DNA of 64,000 nt from Streptomyces sp. NBC_01264 (GCF_026340675.1 NZ_JAPEOX010000001.1:5084001-5148000); one strand, 5' to 3'; numbered from the stretch's first letter, positions 26,861 to 35,407 are shown. Translations and numbers: made by a program. Notes: generated from the letters alone by a model not told the origin.

Positions 26861-28327
26861 ATGGACGACTTGCCTCAGGGGCCACCCGCCGCGCCCGGTA
26901 CGCGGGTGCCCTTCGCGACCCTCGCCGCGGTGCAGCTCCTGCTCAACGCATCGGTCTCGGTCGCCTTCGCCTCCGGACCGGCCATGCAGCGCGAACTCGT
27001 CCTGAGCCGTGGCGACCTCGTCCTCGTCAGCGCCTTCTACGGTCTGGCCTTCAGCGGGCTGCTGCTGCTCGGCGGACGGCTCACCGACCGGATCGGATGG
27101 CGCCGCCTGTTCACCCTGGGCACGGCCCTGTTCGGCGCGGCGTCCCTCGCCGCGGCGCTGGCCCCCGCCCCCTGGGTGCTGCTCGCCGCCCGCTTCGTAC
27201 AGGGCTGCGGGGCCGCGCTCGCCGCGCCCCCGGCCATGGCACTGCTGCGCGGGGTCTTCCCCGAGGGCAGGGCCCGGGCCGCGGCGCTGGCCGTCTGGGG
27301 CCTGCTGTCCAGCCTGGGCGCCGCGCTCGGCATCATCCTCAGCGGGGCACTCGTGACCTGGCTGTCGTGGCGGTGGACCTTCGGACTGTTCGCGGCGGCG
27401 GCCGTGGCCGTGCTCGTGCTCACCCCCCGGGTGCTGCCGACCGGTCCCGCGCCGGTACGGGTACCCGTGGACTTCCTCGGCGCCGTACTCGCCACCCTCG
27501 GCCTCTCCACCTCCGGCTACGGCCTCGTGATGGTCGGGCCGCAGGGCTGGGCCTCGGCGCGGGTCCTCGTACCCCTGGCCCTGGGCGCCGTACTCCTCGC
27601 CGCCTTCGTCCTCGCCCAGCAGCGCGTCCGCGCCCCCCTGCTGCCGCTGTCCTTCCTCGCCTCGCGGTACCGCGTGACCGCGCTGCTCTGCGCGCTGCTC
27701 GGCCCGGCCATCGGCGCGAGCACCGCCTTCCTGCTGGCCCTCTGGTTCCAGCAGGAACGCGGGTACTCGGCGCTGCAGAACGCCCTGGCCTTCGTTCCCT
27801 ACAGCGCGACGCTGCTCGTGGTCGCCTTCCTCGCGGGCCGGGTCGTCGCCCGCCACGGCGTCCAGGCGGTCGCGGTGACGGGACTGGCCGTCATCGCCTC
27901 CGGCCTCCTGCTCATCGGGAGCGCGGGACTGCGTACGGGGTCGACGCCGACGGTGCTGCTGGGCCTGGTCGTCCTGTCGGGAGGCATCGGCACCCTCATG
28001 TCCGCCGCGGTCGTGGGGACCGTCGCCGGTGTCCCGGAGGAGCGGTCCGCGCTCGCCGGAGCCGTGGTGAACACGGCCATCCTGGCCGGGCCCACCGTCA
28101 GCCTCGCCCTGATCACCTCCGCGGCCGACGCCCGTACGGCCTCGCTGCTGGCCATCGGCGATCCGGCGGCCGTGCCGGGCGGCTACGCCTTCGGATTCGA
28201 GGTGGCCGCCGCGGTCTTCCTGCCGGCCATCGGCCTGGCCCTGTACGGACTGCGGGCCGCCCCGCGCCGGCCCGGCCCCGCCGCTTCGGAGGGCGAACAC
28301 CGGGTGGTGCCGACTCCGGCCCGGTAG
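26861..28327 (+). CDS. MFS drug exporter, DHA2 (14-TM) type
   Basis: A 488-residue membrane transporter with repeated hydrophobic segments and the motif A loop GGRLTDRIGWRRLF after TM2. The count of hydrophobic segments fits 14 helices, and the long C terminus is hydrophilic. Close to the end of the biosynthetic locus, it may export a product or a toxic quinone, but it has no copy of the shared operator. The gap of 94 bp to the quinone reductase gene allows cotranscription. Confidence 0.85.
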   Translation: MDDLPQGPPAAPGTRVPFATLAAVQLLLNASVSVAFASGPAMQRELVLSRGDLVLVSAFYGLAFSGLLLLGGRLTDRIGWRRLFTLGTALFGAASLAAALAPAPWVLLAARFVQGCGAALAAPPAMALLRGVFPEGRARAAALAVWGLLSSLGAALGIILSGALVTWLSWRWTFGLFAAAAVAVLVLTPRVLPTGPAPVRVPVDFLGAVLATLGLSTSGYGLVMVGPQGWASARVLVPLALGAVLLAAFVLAQQRVRAPLLPLSFLASRYRVTALLCALLGPAIGASTAFLLALWFQQERGYSALQNALAFVPYSATLLVVAFLAGRVVARHGVQAVAVTGLAVIASGLLLIGSAGLRTGSTPTVLLGLVVLSGGIGTLMSAAVVGTVAGVPEERSALAGAVVNTAILAGPTVSLALITSAADARTASLLAIGDPAAVPGGYAFGFEVAAAVFLPAIGLALYGLRAAPRRPGPAASEGEHRVVPTPAR

Positions 28328-28358
28328 CCTCCCGGCCCAGGAAGGGGGGTGGGGCAGG

Positions 28359-29108
28359 GTGTCCTTCGCCGAGTTGCAGGTGTGTGCCGTCGAGGCCGCC
28401 GATGTCTCGGGCGGCGTCTGCGTGGTGCGGTGCATCGGCGGGGTGGCGCGAGCCGGGCAGGTGTACGCGGCGGGCGAGCTGCGGACCAGGCTGCGGGGGA
28501 TCGAGCGGTACGGGCGCACGGTCGGGTCCTTCGACGCGGGGCACGTGGCGAAGGTGCACCTCACCGGACCCGTGGTCGCGCTGCTCGCCCGCGGGCAGGT
28601 GCTGACGTACGTGCCGCCGGACGGGCACGCGCTGGCCGAGCTGGAGGACTGGCTGGCCACCGGGCCGCCCTTGCTGGAGGAGCCGCATTCGGAAACGCTG
28701 CGGTGCCTGGCCACGCGCTCGATGCAGAACGACGAGCTGTCCGACGGGGTGCGGCTGCGCTGGGCCCGGGTCGCGCTGGCCGCCCTCGACCGGCTGGGCC
28801 GGCCGGAGGAACGGCCGTACGTACACGCCTACGTGATCGGACACCTCGGACCCGGTGAGCCCGGGGACTCCGACCGGGACCCCGCCGCCCTGTGCCGGGA
28901 CGTGCTGGCCCACTTCGAGCTGACCCCGGACCAGGCGGCGGCGCAGGCCAGGGGCTGGCGGGACCTGCCGCGCCCCGACATCCTCCGGCTGCGCCGCATC
29001 AAGAACCTGATCCGCTGTACGGAACCGGCCCGGCCGTACCTCGCGGAGGGCGACCCCCTGGCGGCGGCGGTGGACGCCTGGACGGCGGTGCGGCCGGGGC
29101 TCCCGTAG
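28359..29108 (+). CDS. Hypothetical protein
   Basis: A 249-residue soluble protein that I do not recognise. The N-terminal half is rich in beta-strand patterns (ELQVCAVEAADVSGGVCVVRCIGGVARAG), with three Cys in the first 25 residues. The C-terminal half is helical and ends in DILRLRRIKNLIRCTEPARPYL. The GTG start at 28359 is supported by GGAAGGGGGG. No signal peptide or membrane segment. It follows the exporter by 31 bp on the same strand. Confidence 0.65.
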   Translation: MSFAELQVCAVEAADVSGGVCVVRCIGGVARAGQVYAAGELRTRLRGIERYGRTVGSFDAGHVAKVHLTGPVVALLARGQVLTYVPPDGHALAELEDWLATGPPLLEEPHSETLRCLATRSMQNDELSDGVRLRWARVALAALDRLGRPEERPYVHAYVIGHLGPGEPGDSDRDPAALCRDVLAHFELTPDQAAAQARGWRDLPRPDILRLRRIKNLIRCTEPARPYLAEGDPLAAAVDAWTAVRPGLP

Positions 29109-29117
29109 GAGGGCGGG

Positions 29118-29528
29118 TCAGCGGGCCGCGTTGCCGAGCACCTTGGCCGGGGTGAGGCGCAGGACGACCCGTACCTCTTCGGCCGGGGCGTTCGCGTACT
29201 CCGCGCCCGCGCCCGGACCTTGGTACTCCTCCGCGATGCGGACGGCGATGGCCCGGCCGGTGTCCTCGGTGACGGTGGCGGTGCCGCGGATCTCGGCGTA
29301 GAGGAAGGGATTGGCCAGGTCGAAGACGGTGAGACCGATCCGGGCGTCCCGGACGATGTTGCGCTCCTTGCGGCGGCCGCGCTCGGTGGAGATCAGGATC
29401 TCGTCCTCGTCCCGGGTCACCCACACCACCGAACTCTGGGGACTGCCATCGGGGTTGAGCGTGGCGAGCACCGCCGGATGAGGGGCGTCGAGAAGCCCCC
29501 GCACAGTGTCGTTCAGTACAGAAGTCAT
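29118..29528 (-). CDS. PPOX-class F420/FMN-dependent enzyme
   Basis: A 136-residue split-barrel flavoprotein of the pyridoxamine-phosphate-oxidase-like superfamily (TIGR03618-like). The N-terminal VLATLNPDGSPQSSVVWVTRDEDEILIST and the central GRRKERNIVRDARIGLTVFD segments are characteristic. In actinomycetes these proteins use F420 or FMN to reduce small organics, or bind haem or biliverdin. Substrate unknown. It stands alone on the minus strand. Confidence 0.85.
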   Translation of the reverse strand: MTSVLNDTVRGLLDAPHPAVLATLNPDGSPQSSVVWVTRDEDEILISTERGRRKERNIVRDARIGLTVFDLANPFLYAEIRGTATVTEDTGRAIAVRIAEEYQGPGAGAEYANAPAEEVRVVLRLTPAKVLGNAAR

Positions 29529-29625
29529 GTGCGGAACGGTAAGGGGGCGGGGCGCCGGCCCGCGTGCGATTTCGCGCGGACGCGGGGCGACTACGGCAGG
29601 TCGGTCGGTGCCGGGTGGCCGCTGA

Positions 29626-29994
29626 TCAGTAGCTCTCCCCGTCCTTGAGTAGGCACTTCTCCGCCCAGTCGCCCAGTTCCGTGAGCGCGGGCTTGAGGGC
29701 GGCGCCCCGGTCCGTCAGCCGGTAGGCCACGCGCAGGGGCGGTCCCTCGTCGACCTCGCGCAGGACGAGGCCGGCCGCGGCGAGCTCGACCAGGCGGTCG
29801 GAGAGCATGCGCTCGCTGATGCCGGCGATGGACCTGCGCAGGTCCGCGAAGTGGACGGGGCCCTCCATCAGCGAGGCCAGGATCACGCCGGTCCAGCGCT
29901 TTCCGAGCAGCCCGAAGACCTGGGTGATGCCGTCGCTCACCCGGCTGCAGGCCCCGGTGTCCTGGTGCTTCGTCTTGCCCGCCTCGTCCGCCAT
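29626..29994 (-). CDS. HxlR-family transcriptional regulator
   Basis: A 122-residue winged-helix protein with the HxlR pattern: CSRVSDGITQVFGLLGKRWTGVILASLMEGPVHFADLRR, then ISERMLSDRLVELAAAGLVLR, then the wing. It is divergent from an azoreductase gene 100 bp away. HxlR proteins commonly sense quinones or electrophiles through Cys residues and control such reductases. Two Cys are present, one N-terminal (CSRVSD) and one near the C terminus (EKCLL). Confidence 0.88.
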   Translation of the reverse strand: MADEAGKTKHQDTGACSRVSDGITQVFGLLGKRWTGVILASLMEGPVHFADLRRSIAGISERMLSDRLVELAAAGLVLREVDEGPPLRVAYRLTDRGAALKPALTELGDWAEKCLLKDGESY

Positions 29995-30096
29995 GGCCTC
30001 AGGGTACTACCCGCGACTTAGGGGGTGAGAAAAAGTAAGTGACTGTGTTATGAATAGTGACGTACGAAAATGCACCCGCCCATCTTGGAGGCCGTC
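29995..30096. promoter_or_regulatory. Divergent hxlR/azoR control region
   Basis: An unusually A+T-rich stretch for this genome (30022-30070) with AAAAAGTAAGTGACTGTG and AATAGTGACGTACGAAAA. The repeated AGTGAC element is the most likely operator for the adjacent HxlR regulator. GGAGG at 30087-30091 is the azoreductase ribosome binding site. Confidence 0.55.
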
Positions 30097-30750
30097 ATGG
30101 TCACGCTTCTGCACCTGGACTCGTCCCTGAACCCCGCCGGTTCCACCTCGCGTGCGGTGACCGCCGCCTTCCGCAAGGCCTGGGAGGAGCAGAACCCCGA
30201 GGGCACGGTCGTCTACCGCGACCTGGCCGCCGAGCCCGTACCGCACCTGGAGGGCCTCGCCGTGTCCGCGGCCTTCGCCGACCCCTCCACGCACACCCCG
30301 GAGCAGGCCGCGGCCTTCGCCGAGCGGCTGAAGCTGGTGGAGGAGCTGGAGCGGGCGGACGCCGTGCTGATCGGCGCCCCGATGTACAACTTCTCGATCC
30401 CCTCCACGCTGAAGGCATGGCTCGACCAGGTCATCCTGATGGGCCGCACCGCCGGCCCCGAGTCGCCCCTCAAGGGCCTGCCGGTCACCGTCGTCGCCAG
30501 CCGCGGCGGCTCCTACGCGGCGGGCACCCCCCGCGAGGGCCTGGAGTACGCGACGAACTACCTGGAGGGGGTGCTGACCGAGTTGATCGGCGCCGAGGTC
30601 GACTTCATCGTCCCCGAGCTGACCCTGGCCACGTCGGTCCCGGCGATGGCCGAGCTCATCCCGCTCGCGGAGGCCTCGTACGCACGGGCGCTCGCGGACG
30701 CGGACTCGAAGGGCAAGGCGCTCGAGACGCGCATCGCGTCGGCGGCCTGA
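30097..30750 (+). CDS. azoR: FMN-dependent NADH-azoreductase
   Basis: A 217-residue AcpD/AzoR-type flavodoxin-fold enzyme. Phosphate loop LDSSLNPAGSTSRAV (about 7-21), GAPMYNFSIPSTLKAWLDQ (about 98-116) and SRGGSYA (about 141) are the family marks. It reduces azo bonds and quinones by NADH through FMN. ATG 30097 is preferred over ATG 30070 because of GGAGG. With an azo/diazo-type locus 5 kb away, a detoxifying role is tempting, but this pair is common in streptomycetes and carries no shared operator. Confidence 0.9.
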   Translation: MVTLLHLDSSLNPAGSTSRAVTAAFRKAWEEQNPEGTVVYRDLAAEPVPHLEGLAVSAAFADPSTHTPEQAAAFAERLKLVEELERADAVLIGAPMYNFSIPSTLKAWLDQVILMGRTAGPESPLKGLPVTVVASRGGSYAAGTPREGLEYATNYLEGVLTELIGAEVDFIVPELTLATSVPAMAELIPLAEASYARALADADSKGKALETRIASAA

Positions 30751-30763
30751 AGTCGGAGCGGCC

Positions 30764-31405
30764 TCAGGCCGAAGCCGACCGCCTCGGCGCCGCGCCCTGC
30801 CGGAGCGCTTCGAGCAGGGCGCGTACGGGGGGCCGGCCCAGGGACACCTTGCGGACCGCCGCGTACACGGACCGGACCGGACGCGGATCGCGGACCGGGC
30901 GTACGACGACCCCCGGATGGCGGCCGCCCGCCACGGCCGGCGTCCCCGACCCGGGCCCGGGGCCCAGGCCCATCCGCGGCATGAGGCCGATGCCGAGGCC
31001 GGCCGCGACGAACCCCTGCGCCGTCGGGTAGTCCTCGCTCTGCACCACGAAGTCCGGGCTGAAGCCCGCCGCCGCACAGGCTTCGAGGACCGGCTCCAGG
31101 CAGGGTCCGGGCGGTTCGCTGCCGACCCATTGCTCGTCCGCGAGTTCCACGAGGGCGATCGTCTCCCTGGACGCGAGCCGGTGCCCGGCCGGGAGCACGG
31201 CGTCGTACGCGTCGTCGAGCAGGTGGACCAGCTCCACGTCCTCGCGCGGCCGCGTCCGCGGCGCGATGACCAGGGCCAGGTCCGCGCGGCCCTGCTCCAC
31301 CTCCAGCAGCGGGTCCTCGGGGTCGGTCATCCGCAGGTCGATCCGCACGCCCGGATGGTCGCGGCGCAGCCCCGCCAGAGCGGGGGCCACCAGCGCCGCG
31401 CCCGC
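30764..31405 (-). pseudogene. LysR-family regulator, DNA-binding half lost
   Basis: The minus-strand frame encodes a clear LysR substrate-binding domain (TAGAALVAPALAGLRRDHPGV, then LLEVEQGRADLALV, GLGIGLMPRMG). At about 31405, where the domain linker should continue into the helix-turn-helix, the sequence switches to the antisense of a TnpB fragment. The HTH-coding 250-300 bases are not found further right. The remaining product could not act as a normal regulator. It converges with azoR 13 bp away. Confidence 0.8.
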
Positions 31406-31590
31406 CGTGGCTGCGGCTGGTCGGGCAACGCCGACTGGAACGCGGCCCGCAACGTCTTGCACCTGTACCGGATGGGCCACGCGCTCATCCCGGCTGCCGG
31501 AAGGGCAGTCGTCAGGCGCGCGAAGCGCGTCAAGCCCACTGCCGCAAGGTAAGCAGGAATCTCCCGGCTTCAGCCGGGAGAACACTTCAA
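31406..31590 (+). mobile_element. IS200/IS605-family TnpB 3' remnant with right-end hairpin
   Basis: Translation of 31407-31552 reads GCGWSGNADWNAARNVLHL and then a basic tail ending at TAA: the C-terminal zinc-ribbon/RuvC end of TnpB (CG ... D-x-NAA-x-N is the diagnostic signature). Five bases after the stop begins a perfect 8-bp hairpin CTCCCGGC-TTCA-GCCGGGAG (31561-31580), then AACACTTCAA, the usual right-end form of these elements. The rest of TnpB, any TnpA and the left end are missing. This is the 3' scar of an insertion and deletion that removed the lysR 5' half. Confidence 0.8.
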
Positions 31591-31593
31591 CTG

Positions 31594-31670
31594 ATGTTCT
31601 CGTTCCTCTTCGGCTACAGCTTCACCCTCCAGTCGGACTCCGCCGCACGCGAGGCCGGCTGCCCGACACG
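31594..31670 (+). pseudogene. Fragment of a DUF418-like membrane protein
   Basis: Just right of the element end the plus strand encodes MFSFLFGYSFTLQ, resembling the conserved L-F-S-L-L-F-G motif of DUF418 proteins. The similarity fades after about 25 codons and no full gene follows. I read it as debris captured at the insertion/deletion junction. The rest of 31671-31733 shows nothing assignable. Confidence 0.4.
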
Positions 31671-31733
31671 CTCCTTGCCTGCTCCGCGCGGTCACCCTCG
31701 CGCGTCTCCCGCGGCGCTGAGGGCTGCCCGCCT

Positions 31734-32306
31734 TCAGTTCCGCAGGTCGAGCAGCATCACGTCACGGAGGTAAGCGTCCGGGCCCGCGTCGGTGCTCGGG
31801 GGCCGGGCCTCGCCGATCTTGCGGTAGCCCCACGCCCGGTAGGCGGCGGAGGCCGCCGCGGCCTCCTGGTGGACCTTCAGCAGCACCCGCTCGGCCGTGA
31901 TGCCTTCGAGCAGCGCCGTGTGCAGCCGCCGCGCCACGCCCTGTCCGCGCCACGGCCCGCGCACGGCGAGCTCGATGAGCCCGAAGGTACGGCGGCCGTC
32001 CTCCCGCCGTACGGCGTCGGGCACGGGCTCGGTGAGTTCGTCCCACCACACCGCGTCGGGCTGGAGCGTCCAGCCGTAGGCCATGCCGGCCGGTTCGCCG
32101 TCCGGGGTACGGGCCAGGGCCGCGCGGAAGGCGGGCCTGCGCGTCTGTGCGGGGAAGCGGAGGCGGGCGGCGGCGACCTCCTCCTCCGTCTCGTGGTGCG
32201 GAGCCTCCGCGAAGGCCTCGGCGTAGACCAGCCCGAACGCGTCCGCGGCCCGTAGCGCGGCCGGGCCCTGCATGCACTCCGTCGTGAGGCTTCCCTGCTG
32301 CGTCAT
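31734..32306 (-). CDS. GNAT-family N-acetyltransferase
   Basis: A 190-residue acetyltransferase. The acetyl-CoA loop is in LIELAVRGPWRGQGVARRLHTALLEG (residues 110-135; R/Q-x-x-G-x-G/A form), and the C-terminal SAAYRAWGYRKIGE is the usual GNAT strand-helix-strand end. Substrate unknown. ATG 32306 overlaps the end of the upstream DUF1266-like gene by 4 bases, showing translational coupling. Confidence 0.85.
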   Translation of the reverse strand: MTQQGSLTTECMQGPAALRAADAFGLVYAEAFAEAPHHETEEEVAAARLRFPAQTRRPAFRAALARTPDGEPAGMAYGWTLQPDAVWWDELTEPVPDAVRREDGRRTFGLIELAVRGPWRGQGVARRLHTALLEGITAERVLLKVHQEAAAASAAYRAWGYRKIGEARPPSTDAGPDAYLRDVMLLDLRN

Positions 32307-33532
32307 GAGGCTCCTTCGGGCGTCCGCCAGGGGATGTTGAGCCAGGGGCTCGCCGGATCGGTGGCCAGGGTGAGGTGCGCGGCCAGTGCGCCCGCGTACC
32401 ACTCGCCGAACTCCTCCTCGTCGAAGTGCAGACACCGTGCCAGGGCGTACCCGGCGGAGAACTCCTCCCACGAGCGGTACACCCCGCGCGCGGCCTCCCC
32501 GGCGGCCAGGACGCCGCGTTCGGCCTCGCCGAGCGTGCCGTAGCGGGCGCCCAGCCCCCAGCGGGCCATCTGCGAGGCCCGGCCGTGGTCCCAGCCCTCG
32601 ACGGAGCGGACCCAGCCGTCCCCGGGGAGCAGTCCGTCGGCGCGGAACCGCTGCTCGTAGCGGGCGATCCGGCCGATCAGCCGCTGTACGCCCGCGATCT
32701 CCCCCTCCACTTCTGCGGTGGGCCGGGGCTCGGCGAGGGTGACCCCCTCGGGGGTGAGCTGCGGTTCGGCGGCCCGCTCGGCGCCCCGGCGCAGGGCGCT
32801 CGCGGCGGCGTGCCGCCAGTGCTCCGGGTCGACGGGGCCGGCGAAGTCGGAGGCGAGCAGGCGGCGCACGCGCAGCGCGAACTCCCAGACGGGACTGACC
32901 ATCTCGGCCGAGAGCAGGCCGCGCAGGACCCGGTGCCAGCTCGCGGAGTCGGTGATGTCCCAGCTCTGGAGCAGGCGTTCGCGCTCGCGGGTGTAGCCGT
33001 GGCCGTGGTAGGCGAGGGCGTTCCAGAACTCCCCGTTCGTCACGGAGAGATGGGCGCCGACGGCGAGCCCGTGCGCGACGGGCCCGTGCAGCGGGCCACC
33101 GACGTGCAGGGAGTGCAGGGCTCCGGGGGCGAGCCCCCACACCGGGGCGGCGGCGTCCCAGTGGGCGCGCCAGCGGGCGAGGTCGGCGGGGGTGGTGGTG
33201 AGGTAGGCCTCGGCGGGGGAGCCGGGGTTCACGGCCAGGTGCGGGGGGTCCGCGGAGTCCCAGGCGTTCGCGAACCAGGCGAGGGACCGGGGCAGGTACA
33301 CCGTGTGCGGGTCGGGGGCGGGGAGCATCCCCCGGGTGTGGACGACGAGGCAGCGCCGGTCGGGGGTGGGATGGAACCGCGCCTGCGCGGGCTCGGCGTC
33401 GACCTGGGCCCGGGACTGCGCCAGGAACAGCTCGCTGCGGGCGAGGACGTCGAGGTACCCGGCCCAGTCCCCGCGCGCCTTGGCCTCGTACAGCTCGCGC
33501 TCGATGGAACTCGGCGCCGTCCACCCATCCAT
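32303..33532 (-). CDS. DUF1266-like protein
   Basis: A 409-residue soluble protein. The C-terminal 150 residues match the DUF1266 layout: WDHGRASQMARWGLGARYGTLGEAE, SWEEFSAGYALARCLHFDEEEF, and PASPWLNIPW at the very end. The N-terminal part (ELYEAKARGDWAGYLDVLARSELFL, then VHTRGMLPAPDPHTVYLP) resembles SseB-like segments that often accompany it in actinomycetes. Function not known for the family. Coupled to the GNAT gene downstream. Confidence 0.7.
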   Translation of the reverse strand: MDGWTAPSSIERELYEAKARGDWAGYLDVLARSELFLAQSRAQVDAEPAQARFHPTPDRRCLVVHTRGMLPAPDPHTVYLPRSLAWFANAWDSADPPHLAVNPGSPAEAYLTTTPADLARWRAHWDAAAPVWGLAPGALHSLHVGGPLHGPVAHGLAVGAHLSVTNGEFWNALAYHGHGYTRERERLLQSWDITDSASWHRVLRGLLSAEMVSPVWEFALRVRRLLASDFAGPVDPEHWRHAAASALRRGAERAAEPQLTPEGVTLAEPRPTAEVEGEIAGVQRLIGRIARYEQRFRADGLLPGDGWVRSVEGWDHGRASQMARWGLGARYGTLGEAERGVLAAGEAARGVYRSWEEFSAGYALARCLHFDEEEFGEWYAGALAAHLTLATDPASPWLNIPWRTPEGAS

Positions 33533-33666
33533 GTCGATCAGCCTAACGGGGGACCCTGTGCCCTCCGCGATGAGGCTCCGGGCTCGCGGGAGAGCCCCCT
33601 GAGATTGCCGACCCGGGGGATCGGTGGAGTACTGAAAGGATCCGAGACACCCGCAGGAGGAAGGTC

Positions 33667-33747
33667 ATGAGCTTCCTGGATTGGCTCTTTGGCGCCGACG
33701 GCAATGGTGTAGTCCAGCTGGGCTCCGAGATCTGCGGCGAGGCCTGA
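33667..33747 (+). CDS. 26-residue orphan peptide
   Basis: ATG 33667 opens MSFLDWLFGADG and ends with QLGSEICGEA before TGA. It has one Cys and an amphipathic, aromatic N-terminal part. The site GCAGGAGGAAGG (33654-33665) is among the strongest ribosome binding sites in the window, though it ends only 1-2 bases from the ATG. It lies convergent to an anti-sigma-type ATPase gene, with the XRE/DUF397 module beyond. No modification enzymes are adjacent. I do not recognise it. Confidence 0.5.
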   Translation: MSFLDWLFGADGNGVVQLGSEICGEA

Positions 33748-33760
33748 TCACCGCTCACGC

Positions 33761-34153
33761 TCATCGTCCGTGCGCCAGCTCCGCCCATACGGTCTTGCCG
33801 ACGACCCGGTCGTTCCATCCCCATGTCTCCGCGAGGGCTTTGACGATGTGCAGCCCGCGCCCGAACTGGTCGTAGTCGGCGACCGCCGCTCGCGGTTCGG
33901 GACGGCGCTCGCCTTTCGGATCGGTGACCTCGATGCGGAGCACTGCTCCGGTGAGCTTGACCTCGACCCGGAAGTACCGGTCCCACACGGAGCCGTGCAG
34001 CAGGGCGTTGGTGGTCAGCTCGCTGGTCAGCAGCGCCGCGTCCGCCGCCAGCTCGGGCCGCCCCCACGCCACGGCGAGCCACGCGGTGTGCCGGCGGGCG
34101 GCGGGTACGGAGTCCTGGCGGGGCGGGTAGTTCCGTACGTCGTGACGCTCCAT
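33761..34153 (-). CDS. RsbW-like ATP-binding protein (HATPase_c_2)
   Basis: A 130-residue single-domain GHKL ATPase of the anti-sigma/serine-kinase type: N-box region LLTSELTTNALLHG, G1-type ITVTDPKGER-like segment, and DQFGRGLHIVKALAETWGW as the G2 region. Streptomycetes have dozens of these beside XRE-DUF5753 and DUF397 genes. It is divergent from such a pair here. Likely a regulator by protein binding or phosphorylation; partner unknown. Confidence 0.88.
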   Translation of the reverse strand: MERHDVRNYPPRQDSVPAARRHTAWLAVAWGRPELAADAALLTSELTTNALLHGSVWDRYFRVEVKLTGAVLRIEVTDPKGERRPEPRAAVADYDQFGRGLHIVKALAETWGWNDRVVGKTVWAELAHGR

Positions 34154-34281
34154 GGCTGTGCACCTCCGGTACGGGCGGTGGCATGCCGGGCAGCCCGGTG
34201 CGCTTCCGCCAACTGACTCTGTGCGGTGAGTAGTTCGTTACCGACCGTAGGGCGGGCCGGGTCTGGGGTGCAAGCTAAAGC

Positions 34282-34297
34282 GGGGAAATATATCCCC
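34282..34297. promoter_or_regulatory. Inverted repeat in the ATPase/XRE divergent region
   Basis: GGGGA-AATATA-TCCCC is a perfect 5-6-5 inverted repeat in an A+T-rich pocket of the 209-bp divergent region. It lies about 65 bp before the XRE start and could be the XRE operator or overlap its promoter. Confidence 0.5.
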
Positions 34298-34362
34298 AGG
34301 GAGTAGTTGTGCGGGTCGGGCCGGGCGCGGAAGACTGCCTCGGGTACGAGGAGGTCGATCAA

Positions 34363-35226
34363 GTGCCCACGGACAATCGGGTATCCACGGTGCTGGCGCG
34401 CCGGCTGGGCGGGGAGCTGCTGCGCCTGCGGGACGCTGCCGGCCTGACCCAGCCGCAAGCGGCGCAGGTGCTGAGTGCCACGGCGGCCAAGGTCGCCAAG
34501 ATGGAGCGCGGCTGGGTTCCGTTCCGGGACCCGGACATCGTGGCCTTGTGCAAGCTCTACGGAGTGACGGACGAGGCGATGGTTCGCAGCCTGCTGTCAC
34601 TGGCCAAGCTGGATCGTGAGCGTCGCAAGGCCAAGGGCTGGTGGCAGCACATGCCCATCGTGGGTGGCCTGGGCGAGTACATCGCGATGGAGGAGGTCGC
34701 CACACGCATCCGTACCTGGCATCCCGCGCTGGTCCCTGGACTGCTCCAGACCCCTGAATACGTACGGGCGTTGGGGGTCACCTCCAACTGGTCGCACCCT
34801 GACGAGATCGAGGCCCTGGTGACCTCGCGGATCAAGCGGCAGGCGCGGTTGTGGGGCGACTCGCCACTGGAGTTCCACGCGGTGCTGTGGGAAGCCGCCT
34901 TGCGCCACCAGGTCGGCAGCGTCGAGGTGATGCGGGCGCAGTTGGACCACCTCGTGCAGATGGCGAAGCTGCCGCATGTCCACGTGCAGGTCCTGCCCTT
35001 CCGGGCGGGAAGGCACCACGGCGTCGACGGTTCGTTCAACATCGTCTCCTTCGCGGAGCCCGGGGCGCTGGACGTCGGCTATGCCGAGACCATCGGATCT
35101 ACCCTGTGGGCAGAAGGGGCGGAGGCGAACGAGGCGTACGGCCGGGCCTTCGCCCGGGTGTCACGGCTGAGTCTTGCGCCGCACGACTCCGTGAGCCTGA
35201 TCGATGCCATCAGCAAAGGTATGTAA
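34363..35226 (+). CDS. XRE-family regulator with DUF5753 domain
   Basis: A 287-residue regulator. N-terminal helix-turn-helix [23 protein letters not shown] ... KVAKMERGW (about 13-50), then the DUF5753 effector domain with [15 protein letters not shown] and [23 protein letters not shown]. The GTG start at 34363 is preferred to GTG 34309 because GAGGAGG precedes it. It is followed by a DUF397 gene 4 bp later, forming the WhiJ/BldB-type module that influences development and secondary metabolism in streptomycetes. Confidence 0.88.
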   Translation: MPTDNRVSTVLARRLGGELLRLRDAAGLTQPQAAQVLSATAAKVAKMERGWVPFRDPDIVALCKLYGVTDEAMVRSLLSLAKLDRERRKAKGWWQHMPIVGGLGEYIAMEEVATRIRTWHPALVPGLLQTPEYVRALGVTSNWSHPDEIEALVTSRIKRQARLWGDSPLEFHAVLWEAALRHQVGSVEVMRAQLDHLVQMAKLPHVHVQVLPFRAGRHHGVDGSFNIVSFAEPGALDVGYAETIGSTLWAEGAEANEAYGRAFARVSRLSLAPHDSVSLIDAISKGM

Positions 35227-35230
35227 GCCC

Positions 35231-35407
35231 GTGAACGAGTACGAGTTCGTGAAGTCCAGCTACAGCAGCGACCAAGCCAACACGGAGTGCGTCGAGGTGG
35301 CCACCAACGTGGTCGGGACCGTCGCCGTCCGGGACAGCAAGAACGCCGACGGGCCCGTGATCCGACTGACCCCCGCCGCCTGGGCGGCCTTCGCGGCCTT
35401 GGCGTGA
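35231..35407 (+). CDS. DUF397 small protein
   Basis: A 58-residue protein with the DUF397 pattern FVKSSYSS...ECVEVATN...[24 protein letters not shown]. Proteins of this family pair with an adjacent XRE-DUF5753 regulator and may act as its antagonist or antitoxin-like partner. The GTG start at 35231 lies 4 bp after the XRE stop. The stop overlaps the next start (GTGA). Confidence 0.85.
   Translation: MNEYEFVKSSYSSDQANTECVEVATNVVGTVAVRDSKNADGPVIRLTPAAWAAFAALA

Noticed and set aside
25783..28327. Quinone reductase and MFS exporter as cluster genes
   Set aside because: They follow a strong terminator at 25656-25696 and have no operator copy; inclusion would rest on proximity alone.
30097..30750. 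Azoreductase as a member of the diazo locus
   Set aside because: It lies beyond a strong terminator and several unrelated genes, has its own HxlR regulator and lacks the shared operator; only a loose functional link is possible.
33667..33747. RiPP (lasso or lanthipeptide) precursor
   Set aside because: No modification, protease or dedicated transport genes lie beside it; kept only as an orphan peptide.
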